Under the pieces are notes generated by a model. That model ran no database searches, was not told the origin of the DNA, and was given only the letters and a program-made list of their open reading frames with translations. Of a stretch of DNA of 60,461 nt, positions 42,083 through 52,200 are shown piece by piece. The first letter of the stretch is position 1, and the number at the start of each line of letters is the position of its first letter. The position numbers were made by a program, and so were the translations under genes. Source of the DNA: SUG1106 sp964651095 (lineage in GTDB: Bacteria; Bacillota; Clostridia; Peptostreptococcales; Anaerovoracaceae); assembly GCA_964651095.1 (NCBI GenBank), contig CAZYWO010000001.1, forward strand, positions 1 to 60,461, read 5' to 3'.

Positions 42083-42910
42083 TTATATACTGAGGCTCCA
42101 GAAAGGGCCGCCGGCGGCAGCTCCCCGATTTGCCTCGTTAAGTATGATATTTATATCCCACTCCTTTTCGCTTCGCTTGTAACTGGCCGGATCCGCAACA
42201 AGAACCTTACCGTTTGGAGTTATGCCACGCAGGACAATAAAATGTCCGCCCCTTGTAAAATGGCCTTTCGACATAATAGCAATTACAAGCTTTCCGCTTG
42301 ACAGGTGTGCCGCCAGCTGAGCAGCGTTTGAACGCCCTAATTTTTCAACTTTCAATCCATAATGCTTCGCTCCGGTGGGAATAAGGCTGTGATAGCTTCC
42401 GCTGCCCTCGCAACGATGCCCGTTTGCAACAGACCATGCACATACCGTAGGCGGATCTACGTTTACGCCCGTAAGGGTAGAAACCGCTATTGCCAACGCC
42501 GTAGGTCCGCAGCCTGCCTGACCTATGGTACTGGAGCGACCGTACATCTGCCCAGACCAACGGGAATCAAGCTGATTATAATACACCACTTGTGTTTCTC
42601 CCGCCGCTCCGAGTGTAACGCCATCGTAAGAAGCTGCTGCTCCGCTGCTGTCCATAGAAACATCATTTTGATAAAAGCTGCTTTGCAGTTGGGTTATCCA
42701 TGTCATTTCATTGTCGGAAAACGCCATTTCCGCCAAGGCCTCAATAGGATGCTCCAACACAAAAGTAATAAAACCGGCAAGCATAATTATCAAAATAACA
42801 GGGGTAAGAATAACCGCAAGAATTGTACTGCGGGCTTCTTCATTTTCGGCAGTTTTTGCGGCAATAAGTCTGAGCAGCCTCAAAAAAGCCTCTTTAGCTG
42901 CCGCTGCCAT
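42083..42910 (-). CDS. Membrane-anchored C39-like cysteine peptidase
   Basis: About 275 residues. I choose the ATG at 42910, nine bases after GAAAGGG, over the GTG at 42928. A membrane helix (about 30-52) anchors an external domain with the papain-like motif QAGCGPTALAIAVST (catalytic Cys), GGHFIVLRG (His) and VADPAS (Asp), typical of the Peptidase_C39-like family. Such enzymes on conjugative elements may open the peptidoglycan or process exported proteins. It lies between the relaxase and the Tad operon and overlaps a small membrane ORF. Confidence 0.8.
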   Translation of the reverse strand: MAAAAKEAFLRLLRLIAAKTAENEEARSTILAVILTPVILIIMLAGFITFVLEHPIEALAEMAFSDNEMTWITQLQSSFYQNDVSMDSSGAAASYDGVTLGAAGETQVVYYNQLDSRWSGQMYGRSSTIGQAGCGPTALAIAVSTLTGVNVDPPTVCAWSVANGHRCEGSGSYHSLIPTGAKHYGLKVEKLGRSNAAQLAAHLSSGKLVIAIMSKGHFTRGGHFIVLRGITPNGKVLVADPASYKRSEKEWDINIILNEANRGAAAGGPFWSLSI

Positions 42911-43040
42911 ATGTGTCATCCCTTTCACACTTTATTTGCGGAGTTTTAAATTTCCCGCTGGACAATATCAATATGAATAATATTGCAGATACAAGGAAAA
43001 CAAAAAAAACAACTGCTAAAATAATGCACCTTGAAATCAA
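42894..43040 (-). CDS. Small single-helix membrane protein
   Basis: A 48-residue ORF with a TTG start at 43040 and a good GGAGG site nine bases before it. Residues about 6-28 form one clear membrane helix (IILAVVFFVFLVSAILFILI) and the tail is short and polar (GKFKTPQIKCERDD). It lies between the relaxase and the C39 peptidase and overlaps the latter by 17 bases. The good SD and coupling support a real gene; function unknown. Confidence 0.55.
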   Translation of the reverse strand: MISRCIILAVVFFVFLVSAILFILILSSGKFKTPQIKCERDDTYGSGS

Positions 43041-43057
43041 TGCGTGTCACCTCCGAT

Positions 43058-44410
43058 TTACATTTCATTTTCTTCAAAACCGCCGTTGGTCAGGTTTTTG
43101 TTAAACCTTGCAGCAGTACGGTCACTTTTGTGTATATATTCCTTTAATGCATTACCCTCAAGGCTCTTATTGTCCAGAGCATCTGAAATCGGGTAATCGC
43201 TGCCGGAACTGCTTCGGGCAATTTGTACAAGCCCGATAAACAGGTTAAGCTCTCCGCTTACCGTATTAAGCTTGAACTGTTCCTGAAGGGCTTTCGACGT
43301 AAACCACTCATTGCCTCCGTAAAGCATATCTGTGCTGAGATACTTTCCGTTGGGAGTTTTTATTAGAAGGTCCGGATATTTATCGCTTAAAGTCACTTCA
43401 TAATCTAATGCCTTCATACCCTCAATAAATTGATTCATGGAAAGACATCTTTTTGAAATTTGAACGATTGTTTCTCTGGCCTCTCTGAACTCCTTTTGAA
43501 GCTGAGTTATTACCTTAGTCTGTTCATCGGGATTACAGGTTTCCCGGTTAAGGTTTATAACCTCGACAAACCGCTTCAGCCGCCAATGGTTATTAGGTTT
43601 ATCCGCATTTTCCTTAAATCTGCGGGTTAAGGCACTTTTGGAGAAGAAGTAGTCTGTTTCCGCCTTTTCTTCTCCGGCCTCTTTATCGGCCCGTTCAAAC
43701 AGCTCATCAAGCTTATGGTCACGGACTTTTTTTCCGTCTGAATTTTCAAAGGTTATGTATTTGCGGTTTTCCTCCCAAATTACATTTTTGTATCCTATGG
43801 CTTTCATTGCCCAAATGAATTCCTCTTTGGATTCTGCCGCCTCCGCTATGTAATCAGCTGCAAGCATTGTTTCGTGAACCCAGCTGAAGCGGCCATACTT
43901 CATTATATAATACAGGCCGTTGCTTCGCTTGCGCTTCACGCCTATATCAATAGCATCCAACCGCATTTCCTTCAGAACGTTTTCATTGATATCTCTTTTC
44001 AGCTGCATCAATTCCATGTTGGTCTGATGCCATTTTTTACCGTCAAGCCCCACAGAATTTATAAGGAAATGCACATGAGTATGAGCTTTGTCACGATGAA
44101 CGCCGAACACCATTTGAAAGTTTTCAAACTCCTTAAGCCGGAGAACCTTCTCAGCCGCTTCGGCTGCCTTTTCATAGCTGACATCCTCTTTCTGCGAGAA
44201 TGACAGTACAAAATGCGTTGCCAGTCTGCCGCCGGTTTTTTCGGCAGCTTCACGGGTACATTGAAAATCCCAGTATACATTTTCTATGTCCGTGTCCTTC
44301 TGACCAATAAGATTAGGAGCAGTTTTTTGTTCGCCGAAAATATATTCGATGGCCTTTTTTAATCCAGCTTTTGTTTTGATTGCGTTATTAATAAATTTAA
44401 GGATTGCCAT
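43058..44410 (-). CDS. MOBP-type relaxase
   Basis: A 450-residue relaxase that nicks and leads the transferred strand. Key residues: the three-His metal site H110-x-H112-x-H114 (AHTHVHFLIN), H105 and H66 (ATHFVLSF) before it, and Y23 in AIEYIFGEQKT as probable nicking tyrosine. This is the MobA/MOBP arrangement. It overlaps mobC by 52 bases and the oriT candidate lies upstream of mobC, the usual order. The C-terminus NGGFEENEM is another acidic E-M tail, notable because relaxases are secreted through the type IV channel. Confidence 0.9.
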   Translation of the reverse strand: MAILKFINNAIKTKAGLKKAIEYIFGEQKTAPNLIGQKDTDIENVYWDFQCTREAAEKTGGRLATHFVLSFSQKEDVSYEKAAEAAEKVLRLKEFENFQMVFGVHRDKAHTHVHFLINSVGLDGKKWHQTNMELMQLKRDINENVLKEMRLDAIDIGVKRKRSNGLYYIMKYGRFSWVHETMLAADYIAEAAESKEEFIWAMKAIGYKNVIWEENRKYITFENSDGKKVRDHKLDELFERADKEAGEEKAETDYFFSKSALTRRFKENADKPNNHWRLKRFVEVINLNRETCNPDEQTKVITQLQKEFREARETIVQISKRCLSMNQFIEGMKALDYEVTLSDKYPDLLIKTPNGKYLSTDMLYGGNEWFTSKALQEQFKLNTVSGELNLFIGLVQIARSSSGSDYPISDALDNKSLEGNALKEYIHKSDRTAARFNKNLTNGGFEENEM

Positions 44411-44679
44411 ATCTTGCTTAATTCCTTCTTTGTGCTTTCAAGCTGAGGTGCAGTAATTTTGCCTTGATGACAAAGTATGGTTATCTGGTTAAGATTCACA
44501 CCAATGTGCCTCAGCTCCTTTCTGAACTCAGTCAATCCTTCGATGACGGTTATCTGTTTTTCCATGCAGCAGCTTCTGACGAACTCCGATACGCTGAGAT
44601 TGGAAGCTGCTGCCTTTTCTTCAATTTCCTCAAATTCGTTTTCCGTAACACGGAATGTAAGTCTTTTTTCTCGGTTCAT
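44359..44679 (-). CDS. mobC: MobC-like mobilisation accessory protein
   Basis: A 106-residue protein. The N-terminus (REKRLTFRVTENEFEEIEEKA) is a ribbon-helix-helix motif and the C-terminal part (ELRHIGVNLNQI) is the MobC signature. It binds the origin of transfer and helps the relaxase open the nick site. AGGAG lies five bases before the ATG, and the gene begins just beside the hairpin cluster that I call oriT. Confidence 0.87.
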   Translation of the reverse strand: MNREKRLTFRVTENEFEEIEEKAAASNLSVSEFVRSCCMEKQITVIEGLTEFRKELRHIGVNLNQITILCHQGKITAPQLESTKKELSKIWQSLNLLITQSKQKLD

Positions 44680-44699
44680 ATTTTCTCCTGTTCAGCAAT

Positions 44700-44880
44700 A
44701 ATAATGGGGGTTTGGGCGCAGCCCATTTGCCAATGTCCGACATTGGCGTATCTTGCCATACCCGAAACGGGTATGTCGTTCGTCCGATTTCACCGCAGCG
44801 AAATCGGGACTCATATAGCTGAAAAAAGGAAATCTTTTCAGCGAGGGATTTTCAAGAGGTGCCTTCCTTGAAGCAGAAGC
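44700..44880. other. Origin of transfer (oriT) candidate with a cluster of inverted repeats
   Basis: Between the Cys-rich gene and mobC lie five inverted repeats: GCCAATG/CATTGGC (44729-44747), CATACCCG/CGGGTATG (44757-44764 and 44768-44775, loop AAA), CCGATTTC/GAAATCGG (44784-44791 and 44800-44807), GCTGAAAA/TTTTCAGC (44818-44825 and 44835-44842), and TTCAAG/CTTGAA (44851-44872). Between the first two is TATCTTGCC, very close to the RP4/MOBP nick consensus (YATCYTG then C), which would put the nick at about 44755/44756. Position next to mobC and the relaxase supports it. Confidence 0.78.
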
Positions 44881-44887
44881 CCGACCT

Positions 44888-45112
44888 TTAACATTCCAAG
44901 GATTTTATTTGTTCCTCATAATAGCACAGCCTTTTATTCCGTTCGGGACTTTGGGGCAGCCGTCTTTCTGCTGACAGTGCATCCGTATAAAACCGCAGCT
45001 TGGTTTTATAAAAATTACACCGCTTTTTCAGCGGCAATGCAATGATAAGTACGCTGCACATCCCGGAGGAAGGCTGATATGCAAAGCAGTCTTTGCATTT
45101 GTTTTCATTCAT
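44888..45112 (-). CDS. Small Cys-rich protein next to oriT
   Basis: A 74-residue soluble protein with CKDC near the start, then GMCSV and RCNFYK, giving a four-Cys set that may bind zinc. I do not recognise it, but short Cys-rich ORFs in this place recur on such elements. Its ATG overlaps the stop of the primase-like gene by four bases (ATGA). A DNA-processing helper at oriT is possible. Confidence 0.65.
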   Translation of the reverse strand: MNENKCKDCFAYQPSSGMCSVLIIALPLKKRCNFYKTKLRFYTDALSAERRLPQSPERNKRLCYYEEQIKSLEC

Positions 45113-46245
45113 TCCAGTACCATCTCCTCTTGTTCCTGTATCCGAAGAAGGTCATCGTTATAGTCCTTCGATATCGGAGCTCTGATTTTAACGGTATATC
45201 CCATGGCGCTGTATTTATCAGAATAGCCGGTCATGGCACGAATCCCTGCATCATCATTATCCAAACAAAAGGTTATTTCTTTGATATTTCTATGCCCCTT
45301 GAGGTATCTGTCCAAAGCGAGGTCGCTTACTCCGCCCAAGGAAAGATAGCTGAACCGGCGATAGTCAACCCCCTCTGATTTTGCGATACTGATAACCGAA
45401 AGGGCATCAATGGGGCTTTCCGTTACAAAAAGCTTGCTTCCGTTTGAATCCAAATGGAAGCCTACACTTTTGTCGCTTCCCAAAGCGTCCTGACGGTATT
45501 TGCTTGCTGAATTAGTGCTGCGTTTGCTTGCATAAGCAATATCGCCCTTTTCGTCATTTCCAAGAAATACCACACCAAAGTTAATTTTGTAATCCTTTAT
45601 GATTTTGCCGCTGAACAATCCATTCAGTGTATTTCTTTTCGTGTCCTGAAGCTGCATATATTTGGGAATACCGTCTTTATATCCGATGCCGTCTTTCACG
45701 GTATCTATAAGCTGTTTTTCCAAAAGATATTTAATCCCTTCGGCTGATATCCCGTTGACTTCTTCACCCTTCGGGAGCCTGAGCCGAACATCCGCCGCCT
45801 GATAAATCAGTCCCTGATGCATAAGCTGCGAAATAAGCTCTCCGTCAATTCCCCTTGTTTTATTGAGATAAGCAAAGGCGGCATGATGGTTTTCATGCCG
45901 CCAGGGAAGTATCGGAGAAAAATGAGGCTCGTCAGCTTTTTTGACTGCCGGAGTATACACGACCGGAGCAATGCTGTTTACCCCCGCAAATTCGGAAAGA
46001 CGTATAACCGCATCCACGTAGGGAATACCTTCCACCGCCGTCATATAATCAATGGTATTTCTGCCGCCGAATCCCCGTGAAAACCAGTGCCATTTATTGT
46101 TGCGTGAAATGACAAGACTGTCATGTTCGGCAAGGCAAAAATCCCTCCCTCTGGGCTTTAATACATGACCTGTCCGGGTAAGATAGTCCACAAGGCTTAC
46201 GCCGAGAGCGGCACTGTACTGTTTCTGAGTAAACCGTTTTGCCAT
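45109..46245 (-). CDS. Toprim/DUF3991 primase-like protein
   Basis: A 378-residue protein. The N-terminal DUF3991-type region (YLTRTGHVLKPRGRDFCLAEHDSL, FGGRNTIDYM) is related to the zinc-less end of DnaG-like primases, and residues about 270-345 form a Toprim domain with TESPIDALSV (Glu) and CLDNDDAG (Asp-x-Asp). Such proteins probably prime the transferred strand or the plasmid form in the recipient. It lies three bases after the giant methylase/helicase stop. Confidence 0.82.
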   Translation of the reverse strand: MAKRFTQKQYSAALGVSLVDYLTRTGHVLKPRGRDFCLAEHDSLVISRNNKWHWFSRGFGGRNTIDYMTAVEGIPYVDAVIRLSEFAGVNSIAPVVYTPAVKKADEPHFSPILPWRHENHHAAFAYLNKTRGIDGELISQLMHQGLIYQAADVRLRLPKGEEVNGISAEGIKYLLEKQLIDTVKDGIGYKDGIPKYMQLQDTKRNTLNGLFSGKIIKDYKINFGVVFLGNDEKGDIAYASKRSTNSASKYRQDALGSDKSVGFHLDSNGSKLFVTESPIDALSVISIAKSEGVDYRRFSYLSLGGVSDLALDRYLKGHRNIKEITFCLDNDDAGIRAMTGYSDKYSAMGYTVKIRAPISKDYNDDLLRIQEQEEMVLE

Positions 46246-46248
46246 TCT

Positions 46249-49200
46249 TTATACCTCCATTTCTAAGTCCTCAGCGGCATCTTGAGCCGCACAGACTTCT
46301 TCAATTAGTTTTTTAAACAGTCCGGGCAAATCCTGTTCCGAAAGCCCTCCCAGATTTGTTTCAATGCGATCGTCCAATAGGCTGTAACGAATTTCTTCAG
46401 AATCAACGAAGTATTCCAAAATATGTATCTCATTTGTTTCTTTGAGAAATTCAAAAGAAAAACAAGGCTCCTTTCCATAGAAATCACCTTGTCTCTCATA
46501 ATGGGCTATGCTGAATATGCTGCCGCCCATGCTTTCAAGCATAAATTTTCCCATCTCTATGTAGGGCGTACCTTCAACAATGGGCGAAAATAATTCTTGT
46601 ACGGTTTCATAAAAAGCTTTTTCCTCCGGATTTTCGGCATCCAGATTAAGTTTGGTATCTATTTCCGCAAGTCTTATTTCCATAGCCTCCAGTTCATCTT
46701 TGTGCTCCCATTCTTTTGTTAAAAGCTCCTTTGCGGCGGCTATATCACTTTCCGTTTCTGATATCTTTTCATTATGCTTTACAATTACATTTTCAAAATC
46801 GTTTAACACATTATCCATTCTTGTAATATTGCCTATGGGGGAGCTGCCAAGCTCTGTTTTGTGAGCTTGCTTTCCCAAAAGAATCATAGCATATGAATAC
46901 TCACCGAAAAAAAGGGAAGGCTCAATTTTTAAGGAGAAGCCACGATAGCTGCCTATGTGTGTGCTTGAATTGTACTTCCGGCACAGCTCAATAATAGCTT
47001 TGCCGGCCTTTTCCTTATTCCTATACACAATTCCTTCGAGGGTTATTTCAAAATCAGGTTTTGTTTCGGCATTGCGGGTTTTTATATCAGCTTCATAATC
47101 TTCAATATATTTTTTATGATACTCTATTTTTTTGGGATACCCGATTTTCAGATTTTGGGCAATTGCTGATTTTTGCAAAACAAACCCATTCTTGAGAAGT
47201 TTCAGCCGCTGGATTTCCGTTTCGAGCTCCATCTTTTCCTTAATGAGCGGATTGCCCGTGGCAAGAGCTTTGATCTCCGCATAGGACAGCACAGTCTCGT
47301 CAACGTCGGAAGCTGACCTTGCAGGCACTTTTCCCGTCATAATCTGAGAAATAAATTTCTGTTTATTTTCAATTATCTGATAGAGATACGCATCGAAGGT
47401 GCCTTCCGTAACATAACGGTGTATGTATACCTTCTTATTTCTGTTTCCCTGACGGATAACCCTTCCTGCCCGCTGCTCCAAATCCCGTGGCCGCCACGGA
47501 CAATCTAAATCGTGGATGGCAATAAGCCTTTCCTGAACGTTGGTTCCGGCTCCCATCTTTTGGGTGCTGCCAATTAATACACGCACCTCTCCGCTGCGCA
47601 CTTTGGCAAACAATTCTTCCTTTGCTGCCTTTGTTTTTGCGCTGTGGATATACGCTATTTCTTCCGGCGGTATTCCCATTTTTATAAGCTTTTCCTTAAG
47701 GTCATCGTAAACGTTGAAATTACTTTTATCCGGAGTTGAAATATCACAGAACACAAGCTGCGTAAGACGTTCGTCCATGCCGTCGCTCCAGTGATTAAAA
47801 ACTCTTTGCGCACACAAATTCACCTTGCTTTGAGAATCATCGGGGGCGAGAGGATTTATCAGCCTTTGGTCAAGGGCCAGCTTCCGCCCATCGTTAGTGA
47901 CCAGAAGCATATTATCTTCTATGGAAATGTCCCCGTCACGGGTAAATTTCATAGGATCTCCCTTTCGTATTCTGTCAGCCCGCATACCGAACGATTTAAC
48001 TATCTTTTTCTGAAGGTCGGAGGGCTTTGATATTTCGGTAATAAACTCAGCTTCGGGAACAGGAAGATTGAGCATGTCGGCAGTCTGAATATCTGCAACC
48101 TCTTTGAACATAGTCATAAGCTCCGGCAGATTATTAAACTTTGCAAAACGTGTTCTGAAACGCTGTCCCGTACCTTCTGGGTTAAGCTCCATAGCCGTGA
48201 CGGTTTCGCCGAAGGTTGAAGCCCAATCGTCAAAATTTATCAGCCCTGATTCGTTCAGAACATCATATTGAAGGTATCGCTGTATGGTATAAAGCTCCGT
48301 CATGGAATTACTTATGGGAGTTCCGGTGGCAAAGATAACACCCCTGCCGCCAGTAATCTCATCGAGATATCGGCACTTCATGAAAAGGTCATTGGATTTC
48401 TGCGCTTCGGTCTGAGCTATGCCGGCGATATTACGCATTTTTGTATACAGATACAAGTTTTTAAATTCATCGCTTTCATCGACAAAAATCCGATCAATGC
48501 CCAATTCTTCAAACTTTATCACATCATCCTTAGTGCCGGTTTCCGTAAGTTTTTTAAGCTTTTCGGTGAGCCTCTTTTTTGTGAGCTCCAACTGCTTCAC
48601 AGACCATCTGTCGGCACTGTTACTGTTGGTTATGGCCTCAGTTATGTCAAAAATCTGCCGTTCCAAATGCTTTTCCTGATATTCCTGAGACATAGGTATC
48701 TTTTCAAATTGACTGTGACCGATAATAACTGCGTCATAATTGTTTGCCGCAATACGTCCGCAGAATTTTTTTCGGGCGGATTTTTCAAAATCCTTTTCCG
48801 TAACGGCAAGTATGTTTGCAGACGGATACAGTCTGAGGAAATCCTTTGCCCACTGGTCCACGATATGATTCGGAACAACAAAAAGAGATTTACTGCATAA
48901 CCCCAGACGTTTGCTTTCCATTGCCGCCGCAATCATTGTAAAGGTCTTTCCTGCGCCCACCGAATGGGCTATCAGTGTATTTCCACCGTAAATCACACGT
49001 GCGGCAGCCACAAGCTGATTGGGGCGGAGGGCTATTTCCGAGTTAATGCCCGAAAGTATCAGATTGCTCCCATCATATTCACGGCTTCGGATTGAATTGA
49101 ATTTTTCATTGTATATATCCTCTAACCGTTTCCTCCTATCGGGGTTCATCCATATCCATTCCTCAAATTTATTTCGTATGTCCCGCTGCTTTTGCTGGGT

Positions 49201-52200
49201 GAGTATTGTGGCCTCGTGGTTTATTACCCGTTTTTCTTTCCCGTTTTCAGTTATGGTTTTATATATTTTTACGTCTTTAAGATTGAGGGTATCTTCAATT
49301 ATTTCAAGAGCATTTTTGTAATTTGTACCGTAAGTTTTATCTGTGTGGACATTGGAAATTATACTCTTACCGTTGACATTCCAATTCCCGGACTCTTTGC
49401 TGTACTGAGCATAGATTTTGTCCTCCTGCCAAAAAGAAGGCTTTGCTATCTCACGGCAAAATTCTGTAATAATATCAGTCGGCACCCAAGTAGAACCCAA
49501 GCGGACGATTATATCTTCGGCGGTAAGCCTTTCCGGCTGAACAGCCTCCAATGCCGATACGTTTATGCTGTATTCTTCGGAATACAGCTCTGCGGCTTTG
49601 CTGGCAAATTCAAGCTTTTCACGTACATTCCCCGAAAGATACTCGCTGCGGACAAGATATTTATTCCCATTAGCCCCTAAGCCGGTTTTGGGATTTAAGA
49701 ATATTTCGCCCTTGAGCTCACTGTACAATTCCGTTTCTGATTTTCCTGTAAGAGCTGACATATAATCCATATCAACCCGTGCCTTTTCCGCATAGGACAA
49801 CGCCAATGCCTCCGAAGCTGTATCAACATGGGTAACAACAGTTTTCGGTCTTATTGTGCGCTCGTTAAAAATCTGTCCCTTTCCGGCAAAGTTTCCCTTG
49901 CTGTCAAAATTCTCTATTGATGCTATAAGGTAATATCCGTCGTCTCTTGAAAAAGCACGTTTATTGATTTTGTCATTTATACGACCAAACCTGTCAGCAA
50001 AGCGGTCATATGTATTATTAAGCTTTTCTTGCAGCTCTTGTACAACTTCATCGCTTTCACCCTCAAGCTGGGCTGCAATGACGCTGCGCACAATGTCACG
50101 CACTTCAATCATTCCCTTTACCCGTTCTTCTGAACTTTTGGGAATGTCGGCAGGATACATTTTGTCGGTTTCCTTGTAATAGATTTTTTCATTGTAAATG
50201 GTATAGGAATAGTTTCTTGCATCCGGATCGGCGGGAATGGGGTTGTTATCTTGCTCGTCAATATCCTCGCCAATTTCGGCTTCTATATATGTTCCGTGTA
50301 TATTTTTTATAGCTTCTTTCAGCTGTTCCTCAAGGGTTACGCCCTCATAAGGAACGACTGTAAAATCATCTTTACCGTACTGAGTGCTTTTTGATGTCTG
50401 ATGTCCAAGTATCATATCCGGATTGTTGATAAAGTAGCTGTTTATGGAAAAACCATCTTTATTTACTCCAAGATGTAACCAATCGGGTTCAATCTCAATC
50501 GGGCTTTCACGCTTCTGCAAAAAGATAATATCCGATACAACGCTTGTACCAGCATTTGCTTTAAATGCTGTATTCGGAAGCCGTATCGCTCCCAAAAGCT
50601 CCGCTCTTTTTGCAAAATACTGTCTTGCTTCGGGCGATTGCTTATCCATAGTATATCGGCTTGTTACAAAGGCAATCACGCCGCCGGGACGAACCTGATC
50701 TATCGCTTTTGCGATAAAATAGTCGTGTATGGGAAAACCGAGCTTGTTATATGCCTTGTCACTTACCTGATACTGTCCGAACGGCACGTTGCCGACTGCC
50801 AAATCGTAAAAATCCCGTCTGTCTGTCGTTTCAAAGCCCGCAACGGTTATATCCGCTTTCGGATAGAGCTGTTTTGCGATTTTACCCGTTATACTGTCAA
50901 GCTCAACTCCGTACAGGTTACTCTGCGACATACTTTCGGGGAGCATACCGAAAAAGTTTCCTACACCCATTGACGGCTCAAGGATATTGCCCTTACTAAA
51001 GCCCATATTTTCAATAGTCTTGTACATAGCCTTGATTATGGTGGGTGGGGTGTAGTGGGCGTCGAGGGTGGAAGCTCTGGCTTGCTCGTATTCTTCAACG
51101 GTAAGCAGCTCTTTCAATTCGGTATATTCCTTCGACCAATTTTCTTTTGATGAATCAAACGCTTCAGGGAGGCCGCCCCAGCCCACGTAACGGGAGAGTA
51201 TTTCCTGTTCTTCGGGAGTGGCAAAACGGTTTTCGCTCTCGCACTGCTTTAGAACACTGATTGCCTCCATATTCATTCTGAACTTTTCCTTTTGCCCGCC
51301 ATAGCCCAACTCGTCATTTGTTATGCGGAAGTTGCGCCGTTCAGAGGTGAGTGTGTCGGTGGAGATGGTATTAACCACTATATCATAGGGCAGATTGTTT
51401 TCTTCCGCATGATATATGGCAGTTGTTTTCTCAGTAAAAGGCTTACTGTCGTGTTTCTGCAAGTCCACAACTCGTTTAAGCCATTCAACGCTTTCGCTTC
51501 GGAATATGGGAAAGCCCGTACCGTTTTGGAAGGTAATGTCTTTAAGCACTGCGTCTTCGCCGCTTATACTGTCAACAACATATTTTCTGTCGCCAATCAT
51601 CAGCTCTTTCCCGATAATATCGGGGGTTTCAGAATAATTAAGCTCCACATCTTCGCCGTTTATTTCCTTAATTTCCCGTTTCTTAACATAGCCTTGTGAG
51701 CGGATATTTGAAAACCACTGCCCGGCAAATGTATTTAATTCTTTGACCGTGGTACTGCCGTTTTCTACTGATTGGTAAACGGCCAATCCGTCCTGACGGT
51801 ATGTTTGGGGAGTAAGTGCCATATTTTCTTTATCAATGATAAATTCCATATCGGGATCATACATTACATCGCCGTTTTGAACATAGAAATGTGATACTGA
51901 TATTCTGTCCTCCGAAAGCCTTTCAATCGTAAGGGGCATAAACGATTCACCCGCCTCAAAGCGGATATACCTTGTTTCCCCGCTTATGATTTCCGGGGCA
52001 AGATCCGACAGAAAATAGTAGTTTCTTTCTTCCGCCGTTTTTCGGTTTGAAGTGCGTTCGGTTCCTGCAAAGGTTTTTTCAACATTTTTCATCATATCCG
52101 TATATGCGGATTTAAAAACATTGTCATACAGTCTTTGCCGAAAATCCATATTATCTGAAAACAAAACGTGGAAGCTCTCATGTTCTTCATCCGTGGGCAG

